In this document: in pieces, positions 8,987-18,354 of the stretch | How the letters are laid out: each line of letters begins with the position of its first letter | Position numbering within the stretch: the first letter of the stretch is position 1 | DNA from: Methanospirillaceae archaeon | GTDB taxonomy: Archaea; Halobacteriota; Methanomicrobia; Methanomicrobiales; Methanospirillaceae | DNA length: 34,040 nt | Reading direction: 5' to 3' | NCBI GenBank assembly: GCA_016926505.1 | Contig: JAFGOM010000043.1 | Span: forward strand, 1 to 34,040 | Made by a program: the position numbers and the translations under genes | Notes under the pieces: generated by a model | What the model was told of the DNA's origin: nothing | What the model saw: the letters and a program-made list of their open reading frames with translations, nothing else | Databases searched by the model: none

Positions 8987-9145
8987 CCTCGTTACCATTT
9001 GGCGAACAATGAATAAGTACTCAGGGGAAAACCTCTCATTTATGAACCATTCCCGGACCGGTTCAATCTGCATCTCCCCAACACCAGGCCGGTCGCCGGA
9101 TAAGCCTGATAACCGTGCAGGCCTCACACTCCTGTAGCAACTGTC

Positions 9146-11977
9146 ATGAATGTAATTACCATAAAGGGAGCACGGGAACACAATCTCAAAAATATCACGG
9201 TAGAGCTCCCCCGGGACCGGTTTATCGTAATCACCGGCCTTTCAGGATCAGGAAAATCCACTCTTGCTTTTGATACCATCTATGCAGAAGGGCAGCGAAG
9301 GTATGTTGAATCTCTCTCAGCATACGCCCGGCAGTTTCTTGGCCTGATGAATAAACCTGACCTTGACAGCATAGACGGCCTCTCACCAGCAATCTCGATT
9401 GAACAGAAATCCACCTCGAAAAACCCGAGATCCACCGTGGGTACCGTGACCGAGATCTATGATTACCTGCGGCTTTTGTATGCCCGTATCGGTATCCCGT
9501 ACTGCCCGGAACATAACGAACCAATATTAGCACAGTCACCGGAAAAGATTACCCGGCTTATCGAGGAGAAGACTGCCGGGATGATAACCGTCCTTGCTCC
9601 GATTGTCAGGAAAAAGAAAGGCACCTACCAGCAGCTCTTCCGTGACCTGCACAAAGAGGGGTTTACCCGGGTCAGGGTTAACGGGACATACTTCCGGACC
9701 GATGATGAGATTGTCCTTGACCGGCAGAAATGGCACTATATAGACCTCGTGATAGATCGCCTTGAATCAGGGGAACACTCACGGCTCGCTGAAGCAGTTG
9801 AGAACGCTCTAATAAAAGGTGACGGGCTCGTGATCGCAACCGGTGAGGACGGGGTGGATCACCTCTTCTCTGCGACCATGGCGTGCCCGGTGTGCGGTCT
9901 TACCTTTGAGGAACTGCAGCCACGGATGTTCTCTTTTAACAGTCCTTTTGGTGCCTGCGAGGAATGCAACGGTCTTGGATTCAAGATGGAGTTCGATCCG
10001 GATCTCATTATTCCGGATAAGAGTATCTCGATCGCAGACGGTGCCATCATGACATACCGGAACTTCCTTGACGGGTACCGATCCCAGTATGTCGGCGCTG
10101 TTGCCCGCCATTACGGGTATGACGTATTTACCCCGATACAGGATCTCACGGAATCACAGTACCGTACTCTGATGTACGGATCATCCGACGTTATTAGTTT
10201 TGAGATGAAGATGAGGCAGGGGACCGCCCATTTTTCCCATAAAAGTACCTGGGAAGGACTTCTTCCACAGGCAGAACGTCTCTACAAGCAGACGGAATCT
10301 GAATACCGTACCCGTGAACTCGAGAAGTTTATGCGCATCTCTGAATGCCCTTCCTGTCATGGGAAACGTCTGAAAGAGAAGGTGCTCGCCGTCCGGATAG
10401 CAGAGAAGTCCATTATCGATGTTACCGATCTCTCAATCGCCCAGTGTATCTCCTTTTTCTCAGATCTATCCCTGACCGGGAAAGAACAGGAGATAGCAGA
10501 ACAGGTCTTAAAGGAGATCCAATCCCGCCTGAGTTTCTTAGAGAGGGTGGGACTTTCCTACCTGACCCTCTCACGGACTGCCGGAACCCTTTCAGGGGGA
10601 GAAGCACAGCGAATCAGGCTTGCAACCCAGATCGGATCAAACCTGATGGGGGTCTTGTATGTCCTTGATGAACCTTCCATCGGACTGCATCAGCGTGATA
10701 ATAACAAGCTCATAACAACACTTCAGCAGTTGCGGGATCTTGGCAATACGTTAATCGTCGTTGAGCATGACGAGGACACGATACGGAGCGCAGATTATGT
10801 CATTGATATGGGACCCGGAGCCGGTCTTGCCGGGGGCGAGATCGTTGCACAGGGAACACCTCCAGAGATCATGGCAGACAGCAGATCGCTTACCGGACAG
10901 TACCTTGCAGGAAAGATGGCGATCAGGATTCCTGAGAAGAGAAGGACTTTCGAGCGTTTTATTACCATAACCGGCTGCTCGGAGAACAACCTGAAAGATA
11001 TCACGGTCCAGATACCTGTCGGAACCCTGACGCTCGTCACCGGGGTTTCAGGATCAGGAAAGTCAACCCTTATCTATGACACCCTGTACCCGGCACTTCA
11101 GAGGCAGATTCACAACACCCGGGTCACCCCGGGGAAATTCGAAAGCCTTGTTCTTGATGATATCATCGACAAGGTGATTGTCATTGATCAGTCACCAATC
11201 GGGCGGACACCACGGTCCAACCCGGCTACCTATACCAAGGTATTTGACGAGATACGTCAGCTCTTTGCCGAAACCAGGGATGCGAAAATGCGTGGATACA
11301 AGGCAGGTCGGTTCTCATTTAATGTAAAGGGAGGGAGATGTGAAGCCTGCCAGGGAGACGGTGTGATAAAGATAGAGATGAACTTCCTGCCTGATGTCTA
11401 TATTGAGTGTGAAGAGTGTAAAGGAACACGGTATAACAACGAAACCCGGGAGGTACTGTACAAAGGAAAGAGTATCTCTGATGTCCTGAAAATGAGTGTT
11501 GACGAGGCAGAGGAACTTTTTTCTCATATCCCCTCAGTGCAGCGTAAACTACAGACACTCTCTGCCGTCGGGCTTGGTTACATCAAACTCGGACAGAGTG
11601 CAACAACTCTCTCGGGAGGAGAAGCGCAACGGATAAAACTCAGTCGGGAACTCTCAAAACGGGCTACAGGCAGGACCGTGTATCTACTGGATGAACCTAC
11701 CACCGGTCTTCATTTCCATGATGTCGCAAAACTCATCGCAGTATTATCGGATTTGGTAGATAAGGGGAACACCGTTATTGTTATCGAACATAACCTTGAT
11801 GTCATTAAATCAGCTGATTATATCATCGATCTTGGTCCTGAGGGGGGTGATAAGGGTGGCGAGGTGATTGTTTCCGGAACTCCCGAGATGGTTGCCGACT
11901 GCTCTTTCAGTTATACCGGAACATTCCTGAAAAAGATACTGAACGGACCCGGAGATGAGGGGAATACCGTCTCATGA
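9146..11977 (+). CDS. uvrA: Excinuclease ABC subunit A (UvrA)
   Basis: UvrA is the DNA damage sensor of bacterial-type nucleotide excision repair: a dimeric ABC ATPase that loads UvrB. The 943-residue protein has normal length. It carries two ABC modules: Walker [10 protein letters not shown] near residue 31 and GVSGSGKST near 633, each with a signature LSGGEAQRI and a Walker B LDEP. Zinc-binding pairs are visible in CPVCG with CEECNG in the first half and CEACQG with CEECKG in the second half, plus CPSCHG. No clear ribosome binding site precedes the ATG, common in this window. It is followed at 78 bases by uvrC. Methanogens with uvrABC are generally thought to have acquired them from bacteria. 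Confidence 0.97.
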   Translation: MNVITIKGAREHNLKNITVELPRDRFIVITGLSGSGKSTLAFDTIYAEGQRRYVESLSAYARQFLGLMNKPDLDSIDGLSPAISIEQKSTSKNPRSTVGTVTEIYDYLRLLYARIGIPYCPEHNEPILAQSPEKITRLIEEKTAGMITVLAPIVRKKKGTYQQLFRDLHKEGFTRVRVNGTYFRTDDEIVLDRQKWHYIDLVIDRLESGEHSRLAEAVENALIKGDGLVIATGEDGVDHLFSATMACPVCGLTFEELQPRMFSFNSPFGACEECNGLGFKMEFDPDLIIPDKSISIADGAIMTYRNFLDGYRSQYVGAVARHYGYDVFTPIQDLTESQYRTLMYGSSDVISFEMKMRQGTAHFSHKSTWEGLLPQAERLYKQTESEYRTRELEKFMRISECPSCHGKRLKEKVLAVRIAEKSIIDVTDLSIAQCISFFSDLSLTGKEQEIAEQVLKEIQSRLSFLERVGLSYLTLSRTAGTLSGGEAQRIRLATQIGSNLMGVLYVLDEPSIGLHQRDNNKLITTLQQLRDLGNTLIVVEHDEDTIRSADYVIDMGPGAGLAGGEIVAQGTPPEIMADSRSLTGQYLAGKMAIRIPEKRRTFERFITITGCSENNLKDITVQIPVGTLTLVTGVSGSGKSTLIYDTLYPALQRQIHNTRVTPGKFESLVLDDIIDKVIVIDQSPIGRTPRSNPATYTKVFDEIRQLFAETRDAKMRGYKAGRFSFNVKGGRCEACQGDGVIKIEMNFLPDVYIECEECKGTRYNNETREVLYKGKSISDVLKMSVDEAEELFSHIPSVQRKLQTLSAVGLGYIKLGQSATTLSGGEAQRIKLSRELSKRATGRTVYLLDEPTTGLHFHDVAKLIAVLSDLVDKGNTVIVIEHNLDVIKSADYIIDLGPEGGDKGGEVIVSGTPEMVADCSFSYTGTFLKKILNGPGDEGNTVS

Positions 11978-12055
11978 TGAGATAAAATTTCACCGGTCAT
12001 TCCTCCCTTTTGAGATGGATTCCTTCTCTGGAAATGCAATAACATAGATAATGCA

Positions 12056-13618
12056 ATGATGGATATATCCTTAATTCCTGATGATCCCGGTTGTTACCTT
12101 TTTCTGGATACTGCAGGGATAATTATCTACATCGGGAAAGCGAAAAATCTGAAAAAACGGGTCAAATCCTATTTTGGAAAGCATAGTCATGATGCCAAGA
12201 CCACCGTACTGGTTGCCGCTATTAATGATATTGATGTTATTGTAACCAATACCGAGGTTGAGGCACTAATACTCGAGAATACCCTTATTAAGAAACACCA
12301 GCCCCGGTTTAACATCGATCTCAAGGATGCCAAGAGTTATGCATTTATCTCAATCTCTGACGATGAGTACCCGTCTATCGGCATTGCACGCTACCGGGGA
12401 GGAAAAAGGAAAGGGACGCTATATGGCCCTTTTGTCTCTGCCGCAGAGCGGGATCATGTACTACAGGTGATAAAAAAGACCTTTTTGCTCAGGTCATGTC
12501 GCAGGATGAAGAAACGTCCGTGTCTCCGGTACCACATCGGCCGGTGTGCAGCCCCGTGCCAGGGGCTTATCACCCCTGAGGAGTACCGAATCAGGGTCAG
12601 ATCTGCTGAGATGCTCCTTTCCGGAAAGAACAAGGAACTGTTACGGGATCTGCAGAATGAGATGGAGAAGGCATCCGCAGCCCTTGATTATGAACGGGCG
12701 ATGGAGATTCGCAACCAGATAGCCGCTATCACCCGGCTGACCGATCGCCAGCATATCCTGCGACAGCATAATGAAGATGAACATATCATCAATTATCTCG
12801 TTTTAGACGGGATTGTGTATCTCCTTCTTTTCCGGGTTGAGAAGGGAACACTTTCAGGGAAAGAAGAATTTGTCTTTCCCGAAACCCCGAATTTCTTTGA
12901 CGAGTTTCTCGTGCAGTATTACGGGGATACCATACCTCCACGGGAAGTTATCATCCCTCACCTGCCCCTCGATGAGTCGATGTCATCCTATCTCTCGTAC
13001 GTACGGGGAACGAAGGTACAGGTTACGGTTCCGAAACAGGGCGAGAAGATGCATCTGCTCCGGCTTGTAACCAAAAATATCGAATCTTTGCTTCTCTCGA
13101 AATACAACCGGCTTATCGAACTCAAAGAAGCACTGGATCTGCCGGATATCCCTGCGATTATCGAGTGTTTTGATGTGTCCCATCTTTCCGGAACAGGGAT
13201 GGTCGGATCCATGGTCAGGTTTACAGGAGGAAAGCCTGACAAGAGGAATTACCGGCGGTTCGCATTACGGGAGACAACAGGTATCGATGATCCCGCAGGT
13301 ATTGCTGAACTTGTAAGAAGGCGGTACCGCCGGCTCATTCGCGAGGAAGAGACACTTCCGGATCTTATCATTGTGGATGGCGGAACCGGACAACTCAGGG
13401 CTGCAGAATTGGAACTGGAAAAGTTAGAGGTTTCCATCCCGCTCATATCAATTGCGAAACGAAACGAGGAGATATACCGCCCGGGCAGGCGGCTGCCACT
13501 GCCCATACCCCGTGATGCACCTGCTTGTCTCCTTGTCCAGGAGATCCGGGATGAAGCACACCGGTTTGCAATCACCTACCAGCGGCAGACAAGAAAGAAG
13601 ATGATCCATAAAAGATAG
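12056..13618 (+). CDS. uvrC: Excinuclease ABC subunit C (UvrC), short form without the HhH tail
   Basis: UvrC makes the two incisions around a lesion marked by UvrB. Domains in order: GIY-YIG nuclease (about 10-90), a four-cysteine cluster C148, C156, C164, C168 with spacing x7-x7-x3 matching the [4Fe-4S] site described for UvrC, a UVR motif (LDYERAMEIRNQI, about 215-230) that contacts UvrB, and an RNase H-like nuclease with CFDVSHLSGTG, VDGGTGQL and DEAHRFA. The protein stops at 520 residues, directly after the RNase H domain, so the C-terminal double helix-hairpin-helix of the roughly 610-residue bacterial form is absent. The start may be either of the two adjacent ATGs (12056 or 12059). 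Confidence 0.96.
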   Translation: MMDISLIPDDPGCYLFLDTAGIIIYIGKAKNLKKRVKSYFGKHSHDAKTTVLVAAINDIDVIVTNTEVEALILENTLIKKHQPRFNIDLKDAKSYAFISISDDEYPSIGIARYRGGKRKGTLYGPFVSAAERDHVLQVIKKTFLLRSCRRMKKRPCLRYHIGRCAAPCQGLITPEEYRIRVRSAEMLLSGKNKELLRDLQNEMEKASAALDYERAMEIRNQIAAITRLTDRQHILRQHNEDEHIINYLVLDGIVYLLLFRVEKGTLSGKEEFVFPETPNFFDEFLVQYYGDTIPPREVIIPHLPLDESMSSYLSYVRGTKVQVTVPKQGEKMHLLRLVTKNIESLLLSKYNRLIELKEALDLPDIPAIIECFDVSHLSGTGMVGSMVRFTGGKPDKRNYRRFALRETTGIDDPAGIAELVRRRYRRLIREEETLPDLIIVDGGTGQLRAAELELEKLEVSIPLISIAKRNEEIYRPGRRLPLPIPRDAPACLLVQEIRDEAHRFAITYQRQTRKKMIHKR

Positions 13619-13735
13619 AGAGAGTGCTTCTTTCAGGCATTATATCATATTTACCAAAATTCCGTGGGAAAAGGGGACTTTTGCACAGAAAAAATGAGTA
13701 AATAAGATTAGATAAATGTAAAACCGTGAGTAATG

Positions 13736-13895
13736 TTAGAGAAAAAATTTTAACCGTCTCAATTCGTATCTAATGGATTCCTCCCGTAATTGAACAGTTG
13801 CCAGACCATTAATCTCCTTTCCGAACTTCCCCGGACTATCTGATTTACGTTTCAACCTTGCGAAAAAATGAAGTGTATTTTTTGCCCAGACTCAT
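13736..13895 (-). pseudogene. Small basic gene broken by a one-base shift in a T-run (52 codons when repaired)
   Basis: On the minus strand an ATG at 13895 follows an excellent ribosome binding site (AGGAGAG, six bases away) and opens MSLGKKYTSFF. The frame then hits a run of six T (A at 13863-13868) and soon a stop. If that run had five T, reading continues in the other frame to the stop at 13736 and gives a 52-residue lysine/arginine-rich protein with segments KFGKEINGLATVQ and RYELRRLKFFL. The coincidence of a strong ribosome site, a start and an exact homopolymer break suggests a real gene that has been inactivated, or a sequencing error. I do not recognise the family. Confidence 0.45.
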
Positions 13896-14054
13896 CTCTT
13901 ACTCTCCTGGTTCTGTAACTCGAGGTTAGCTGCTCTGGCTCACTATGAGCCTATCCTAAATGAAATGCCGGGTAATATATTCGTATTGAATTTAAGAAAC
14001 AAAGACTCACATCGACTAGCTTATCAGGCCTAGAAATAAATATCCAATAATACC

Positions 14055-14966
14055 ATGGCGATTCCCGATTATCAGACATTCATGCTTCCACTCCTGTTAA
14101 CCTTAAAAGACGGAAAAGAACACTCCATTCAGGAGATATACAGCCAGATTGCTTCTTCATTCAATCTGACTGAAGAAGAATTAAACCAGAAATTACCCAG
14201 CGGAGTACAATCAACCTTTCATAACCGGGTTGGATGGGCAAAGACATATCTGAAGAAAGCCGGATTACTGATTACCCCATCAAGAGGGAAGGTACAAATT
14301 ACTGAACGTGGTGTATCAGTACTCAGTCATAATCCTGATCATATTAATCAAAATTTTTTGAAACAATTTCCGGAATTTTTAGAATTTAAAGAATTTCGAA
14401 CTGATAACCAATCACATTTCGATGATGATTCAGATATGAGAGAAAATGATCAGACCCCGCAGGAGACACTGGAAAAAAGTTATCAGGATATTCAAAGCAA
14501 ACTGGCTCATGAACTATTATCTCAGGTTATGAATAGTTCTCCGGAGTTTTTTGAGAGACTGGTCATTGATCTTCTGGTTGCGATGGGTTATGGTGGATCA
14601 AGAAGTGAGGCAGGAGAGAGAGTCGGAAGATCCGGTGATGATGGGATTGATGGGATCATTAAGGAGGACAAATTGGGATTGGATACGGTATGCATCCAGG
14701 CTAAAAGGTGGCAGAATACTGTTGGCAGACCGGAAATACAAGCTTTTGTAGGTAGTCTGGCAGGCAACCGGGCACGAAAAGGGGTATTTATAACAACTTC
14801 CCAATTTTCGAGAGAGGCATGGGAATATGTTCAGCGAATTGAACAAAAGGTTGTACTGATTGACAAAGAGGCATTAACAGAGTATATGATTGATCATAAT
14901 GTTGGGGTATCTGAGGAATCACGGTATATTGTCAAGAGAATTGACCTGGATTATTTTGAGGAATAA
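14055..14966 (+). CDS. mrr: Mrr-type restriction endonuclease (modification-dependent, type IV)
   Basis: The 303-residue protein matches full-length Mrr (about 304 residues in E. coli), a nuclease that cuts foreign DNA carrying methylated bases. The N-terminal Mrr winged-helix domain spans about 1-100 (PDYQTFMLPLL at the start, TERGVSVL near its end). A polar linker follows, then the Mrr catalytic domain from about 155. There the PD-(D/E)xK core is visible as SGDDGIDG, followed by IQAKRW (the QxK motif) and the QAFVGSL and FITTSQFS segments. It sits in an AT-richer islet between uvrC and uvrB with a toxin-antitoxin pair, which suggests horizontal gain as a defence islet. A possible TATA-like AATATATTC lies about 75 bases upstream. 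Confidence 0.9.
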   Translation: MAIPDYQTFMLPLLLTLKDGKEHSIQEIYSQIASSFNLTEEELNQKLPSGVQSTFHNRVGWAKTYLKKAGLLITPSRGKVQITERGVSVLSHNPDHINQNFLKQFPEFLEFKEFRTDNQSHFDDDSDMRENDQTPQETLEKSYQDIQSKLAHELLSQVMNSSPEFFERLVIDLLVAMGYGGSRSEAGERVGRSGDDGIDGIIKEDKLGLDTVCIQAKRWQNTVGRPEIQAFVGSLAGNRARKGVFITTSQFSREAWEYVQRIEQKVVLIDKEALTEYMIDHNVGVSEESRYIVKRIDLDYFEE

Positions 14967-15050
14967 TCATCTGGTTTCCCGTACATAACTTCAAAAGAAT
15001 AGTATAATTAGGAATCAGATTTCAATAACCACAGACTTAAGAGCAGGTAT

Positions 15051-15356
15051 ATGAATACCATACTACAATCTATGAACATAATCGAATTGCTCCAGGAACA
15101 AAAACCCATTCTGAAAAAAAAATATGGTGTTGAGAAGATTGGGATATTTGGCTCATGTGTTCGGGGAGAAGAAGATCAGGATAGTGACGTGGATGTCCTG
15201 GTTTCATTTCGAAAAGATGAGAAATCTTTTAAAAATTTCATGGATTGTAAATTTTATCTTGAGGATTTATTTGAGAGAAAAGTCGATCTGGTAATGATGG
15301 ATTCTGTTAAACCCAGGTATAAACCTTATATTTTTCATGAGATAGTTTATGTCTAG
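15051..15356 (+). CDS. mntA: MntA-type minimal nucleotidyltransferase antitoxin
   Basis: The 101-residue minimal nucleotidyltransferase belongs to the type VII HEPN/MNT toxin-antitoxin systems. The signature G-S-x10-D-x-D is exact (GSCVRGEEDQDSDVDV, near residues 34-49), and a later acidic residue in RKVDLVMM completes the metal site. In characterised systems MntA silences its partner HepT by adding AMP to a tyrosine. The gene overlaps hepT by 8 bases. An alternative ATG seven codons downstream would remove only non-conserved residues. A TATA-like TAGTATAATTA lies about 45-55 bases before the start. Confidence 0.88.
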   Translation: MNTILQSMNIIELLQEQKPILKKKYGVEKIGIFGSCVRGEEDQDSDVDVLVSFRKDEKSFKNFMDCKFYLEDLFERKVDLVMMDSVKPRYKPYIFHEIVYV

Positions 15357-15747
15357 AACCCAACTCCAATTTCTTGATGATATTATTGATGCAATCCACA
15401 ATATTGAGGAAGATACAGAGGGATTGACATTTCATAATTTTAATAGAGATAGAAGAAGAAAAGATGCCGTTATTCGGAATTTTGAGATCGTTGGAGAGGC
15501 AACCAAGAATATTTCCGTTCATCTAAAAGAACGCTATCCAATGGTCCCCTGGAGAAGAATAGCAGGACTTCGTGATGTGGTGGCACATGGATATTTCCAG
15601 ATTGATTATGAGATAATTTGGGATGTTATCATCAATACCTTACCTGATTATAAGGTTTTTATCGTAAAGATAAGAGATGATGAGATTCAACGAGAGAAAG
15701 AAGCTAGGGAGAGGAAAAAAGAGATACGCGATTCTTTTCCTATCTGA
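15349..15747 (+). CDS. hepT: HepT-like HEPN ribonuclease toxin (DUF86)
   Basis: The 132-residue all-helical HEPN protein is the toxin partner of MntA. The catalytic R-x4-H-x-Y motif is intact (RDVVAHGY), with the tyrosine that the antitoxin modifies in studied systems. The preceding segment RNFEIVGEATKNI is typical of the family. The C-terminus has an unusual charged tail (EREKEARERKKE-like, about 20 residues) beyond the usual family end. Both active sites of the pair look functional, so this is likely a working system that stabilises the islet or acts as an abortive-infection module. Confidence 0.88.
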   Translation: MSRTQLQFLDDIIDAIHNIEEDTEGLTFHNFNRDRRRKDAVIRNFEIVGEATKNISVHLKERYPMVPWRRIAGLRDVVAHGYFQIDYEIIWDVIINTLPDYKVFIVKIRDDEIQREKEARERKKEIRDSFPI

Positions 15748-16284
15748 AAACCATTTTCAATCAATTTACAGGCATTATGGAGTTTATTCAGAAATATCTT
15801 AACGGACACATCAAACCATTCAACCATCTTCCAAATATCACTGATATCATATGAGATTATATCCCATTCCCGTCGATACCAAACTCTCATTTTCTTTCTT
15901 CAGTTCCCATCAGTTCACTCTCTGTAATTGCATTATTCTCGGCGATAATTCCCGTTTCCATTCCCCGGAGTACCGATCCGTTAGCAATACTACTCGTACC
16001 CTAAATTGCAAATGTCATATTCTTTACTCTCTACCCTGGAAAAAATTAGCAAGTCTATTTTCCGTTTTGTATATCGTTTGTATCTCATATATCGGTTCGT
16101 TCAGACATGGGGCAGTATTATTAGGATCAGATTCTCTCACAGAGAACGATAAACAATATAACACGAAATTTTGCAGGAAAACCGTCAGACGGATAATCAT
16201 GAAGTCTATCTTTGTGCCCCGATCAGATGCTGTTGCAATGTCGGATATTTCCGGTAATAAAACCCCGGGATTTATGGTAAAATC
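15748..16284. other. Gap between hepT and uvrB, no confident gene
   Basis: A plus-strand open frame (15851-16288) has no family features and runs into uvrB. On the minus strand, 15745-15878 encodes a helical stretch with WDIISYDISDIW that faintly recalls the C-terminal part of HepT-like proteins and may be a decayed fragment. Near 16130-16160 there is a short inverted repeat (TTCTCTCACAGAGAA) followed by a TATA-like AATATAAC, which could form the uvrB promoter with a leader of about 100 bases. Confidence 0.3.
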
Positions 16285-18219
16285 ATGACAGTGTTCTCAT
16301 TGCAGGCAGGTTTTGCTCCGGCCGGTTCGCAGCCGGAGGCTATTGCACAACTCGTTGCCGGATTGAAGGGCGGTATGGCGATGCAGACCCTGCTCGGGGT
16401 TACCGGATCAGGCAAGACCTTTACGATGGCCAATGTAATCGAGGCTGTCAGGATGCCCACGCTCGTTATCGCACACAACAAGACCCTTGCAGCCCAGTTG
16501 CACCACGAGTTCTCAGAGTTCTTCCCGAATAACCGGGTGGAGTACTTTGTCTCGTATTATGATTATTACCAGCCTGAGAGTTACATCCCGGCTCGAGACC
16601 AGTACATCGAGAAGGATGCCCAGATTAATCCCAAGATCGAGATGATGCGTCTCTCGGCTACCGCTTCACTCCTCTCACGTCGCGATGTCATTGTTATTGC
16701 ATCAGTATCATGCATCTACGGCCTGGGAAGTCCTGATACCTACAAAAATATGGGTTTTGATATGGGTGTAGGACAGCAGATCCGGCGCGATGAGATCATC
16801 AGGCGTCTGGTGGATAATCTCTACGAGAGGAATGATATCGAACTTGCACCGGGCAGGTTCCGGGTCAAGGGAGATACCATCGATATCGTTCCCAGTTATT
16901 ATCAGAACATCATCAGGATTGAACTTTTTGGGAACGAGATCGAACGGATAAACGAGGTCGCCCGGACAACCGGTACCGCCACCGGGAGACTACGCCATAT
17001 CTACCTGTACCCGGCACGCCATTATATTATCCCGGAAGACGAGAAGGAGCGGGCAATTAAGGGAATCCTCGAGGAACTGGATCACCGTCTTTTAGATCTT
17101 GGGATGATGGAGGCTCACCGGTTAAAACAACGTACTCTTTTTGATATCGAGATGATCCGGGAGACCGGGAGCTGCAAGGGAATAGAGAACTACTCCCGCC
17201 ATCTTGACGGGAGAAAACCGGGTCAGAAACCGTATTGCCTGCTTGATTACTTCCCAAAAGATTTCCTGGTCTTTATCGATGAGTCTCACCAGACCATCCC
17301 ACAGGTACACGGGATGTACCGGGGCGACCATTCCCGAAAAGTTCCGCTGGTTGAATACGGGTTCCGTCTCCCGTCAGCGTTTGACAACCGGCCACTCCAG
17401 TTCTCTGAGTTTGAACAGTACCTCTCACATGTTATCTTTGTATCTGCCACACCGGGACCATACGAAGCAGAACATTCAACGCAGAAGGTAGAGCAGATCA
17501 TCAGGCCGACCGGGCTTGTGGACCCCCGGGTCATGGTACGACCAATAGAAGGACAGATAGAAGATCTCTGCCGGGAGATTAAAGAGACAATAGCACAGGG
17601 AGATCGTATTCTCGTGACAACCCTTACCAAGCGTCTTGCCGAGGAACTGACCGAGTACCTTGCAGGCCAGGGAATAGCAACCCGGTACCTGCACTCTGAT
17701 ATTGATACGCTTCAGCGGACCGAGATAATCAGGCAGTTGCGTCTGGGGACCTTTGACGTGCTTGTCGGGATTAACCTCCTTCGGGAGGGTCTTGATATCC
17801 CGGAGGTGGGGTTTATCGGTATTCTTGATGCTGACAAAGAGGGGTTTTTACGGGATGCACGCAGCCTTATCCAGATTATCGGTCGTGCAGCACGAAATGT
17901 TCGTGCACACGTGGTATTATATGCAGATTCTGTTACCGGTTCCATGCAGGATGCATTACGCGAGACGGAACGGAGGAGAAACGCCCAGATTGCCTACAAT
18001 GCAGAACATGGCATCATCCCTGCAACGATTAAAAAACCGGTGCAGGATCAGCAGGTTGAACTGACCGATGAGAGGGCGGTGCCGAAATCCTCTATTCCCG
18101 AGATGCTCATTGATCTTGAGGCAGAGATGAAAGCAGCTGCGTTCCGGCTTGATTTTGAGGAGGCAATTCAGCTCCGTGACCGGATAAAACGGCTTTCAGA
18201 GAGACTGAATGGGGAGTAA
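16285..18219 (+). CDS. uvrB: Excinuclease ABC subunit B (UvrB)
   Basis: UvrB is the helicase-like damage verification subunit of nucleotide excision repair. At 644 residues it has normal length. Walker A GVTGSGKT lies near residue 39, the DNA-gripping beta-hairpin region YFVSYYDYYQPESYIP near 88, the Walker B region DESHQT near 332, helicase motif GINLLREGLDIPE near 500, QIIGRAARN near 530, and the C-terminal UVR motif (LDFEEAIQLRDRIKRL) that binds UvrC ends the protein. There is no clear ribosome binding site. It is separated from uvrC by the mrr-mntA-hepT islet and so probably has its own promoter. Confidence 0.97.
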   Translation: MTVFSLQAGFAPAGSQPEAIAQLVAGLKGGMAMQTLLGVTGSGKTFTMANVIEAVRMPTLVIAHNKTLAAQLHHEFSEFFPNNRVEYFVSYYDYYQPESYIPARDQYIEKDAQINPKIEMMRLSATASLLSRRDVIVIASVSCIYGLGSPDTYKNMGFDMGVGQQIRRDEIIRRLVDNLYERNDIELAPGRFRVKGDTIDIVPSYYQNIIRIELFGNEIERINEVARTTGTATGRLRHIYLYPARHYIIPEDEKERAIKGILEELDHRLLDLGMMEAHRLKQRTLFDIEMIRETGSCKGIENYSRHLDGRKPGQKPYCLLDYFPKDFLVFIDESHQTIPQVHGMYRGDHSRKVPLVEYGFRLPSAFDNRPLQFSEFEQYLSHVIFVSATPGPYEAEHSTQKVEQIIRPTGLVDPRVMVRPIEGQIEDLCREIKETIAQGDRILVTTLTKRLAEELTEYLAGQGIATRYLHSDIDTLQRTEIIRQLRLGTFDVLVGINLLREGLDIPEVGFIGILDADKEGFLRDARSLIQIIGRAARNVRAHVVLYADSVTGSMQDALRETERRRNAQIAYNAEHGIIPATIKKPVQDQQVELTDERAVPKSSIPEMLIDLEAEMKAAAFRLDFEEAIQLRDRIKRLSERLNGE

Positions 18220-18354
18220 TTGATGAGAAATGTAATGTATCCGGGATCAGACCATTCCGGATGGTTTTTTAAAAGAACCTGCCGAATCTTCCCTTCCTAC
18301 AAATAAAGATTTATCTTTCATACCGGTTTTCAGGGCCGAATCACGGGGAGAGTT

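Noticed and set aside
8987-9181. Longer pyrophosphatase start up to 9181
   Set aside because: It would overlap the uvrA start, and the extra residues have no DHH-family similarity.
14598-14846. Minus-strand frame inside mrr
   Set aside because: Shadow of the Mrr catalytic domain, which is fully supported on the plus strand.
15851-16288. 145-codon plus-strand frame before uvrB
   Set aside because: No family features, serine/cysteine-rich AT-driven composition, and it overlaps the uvrB start.
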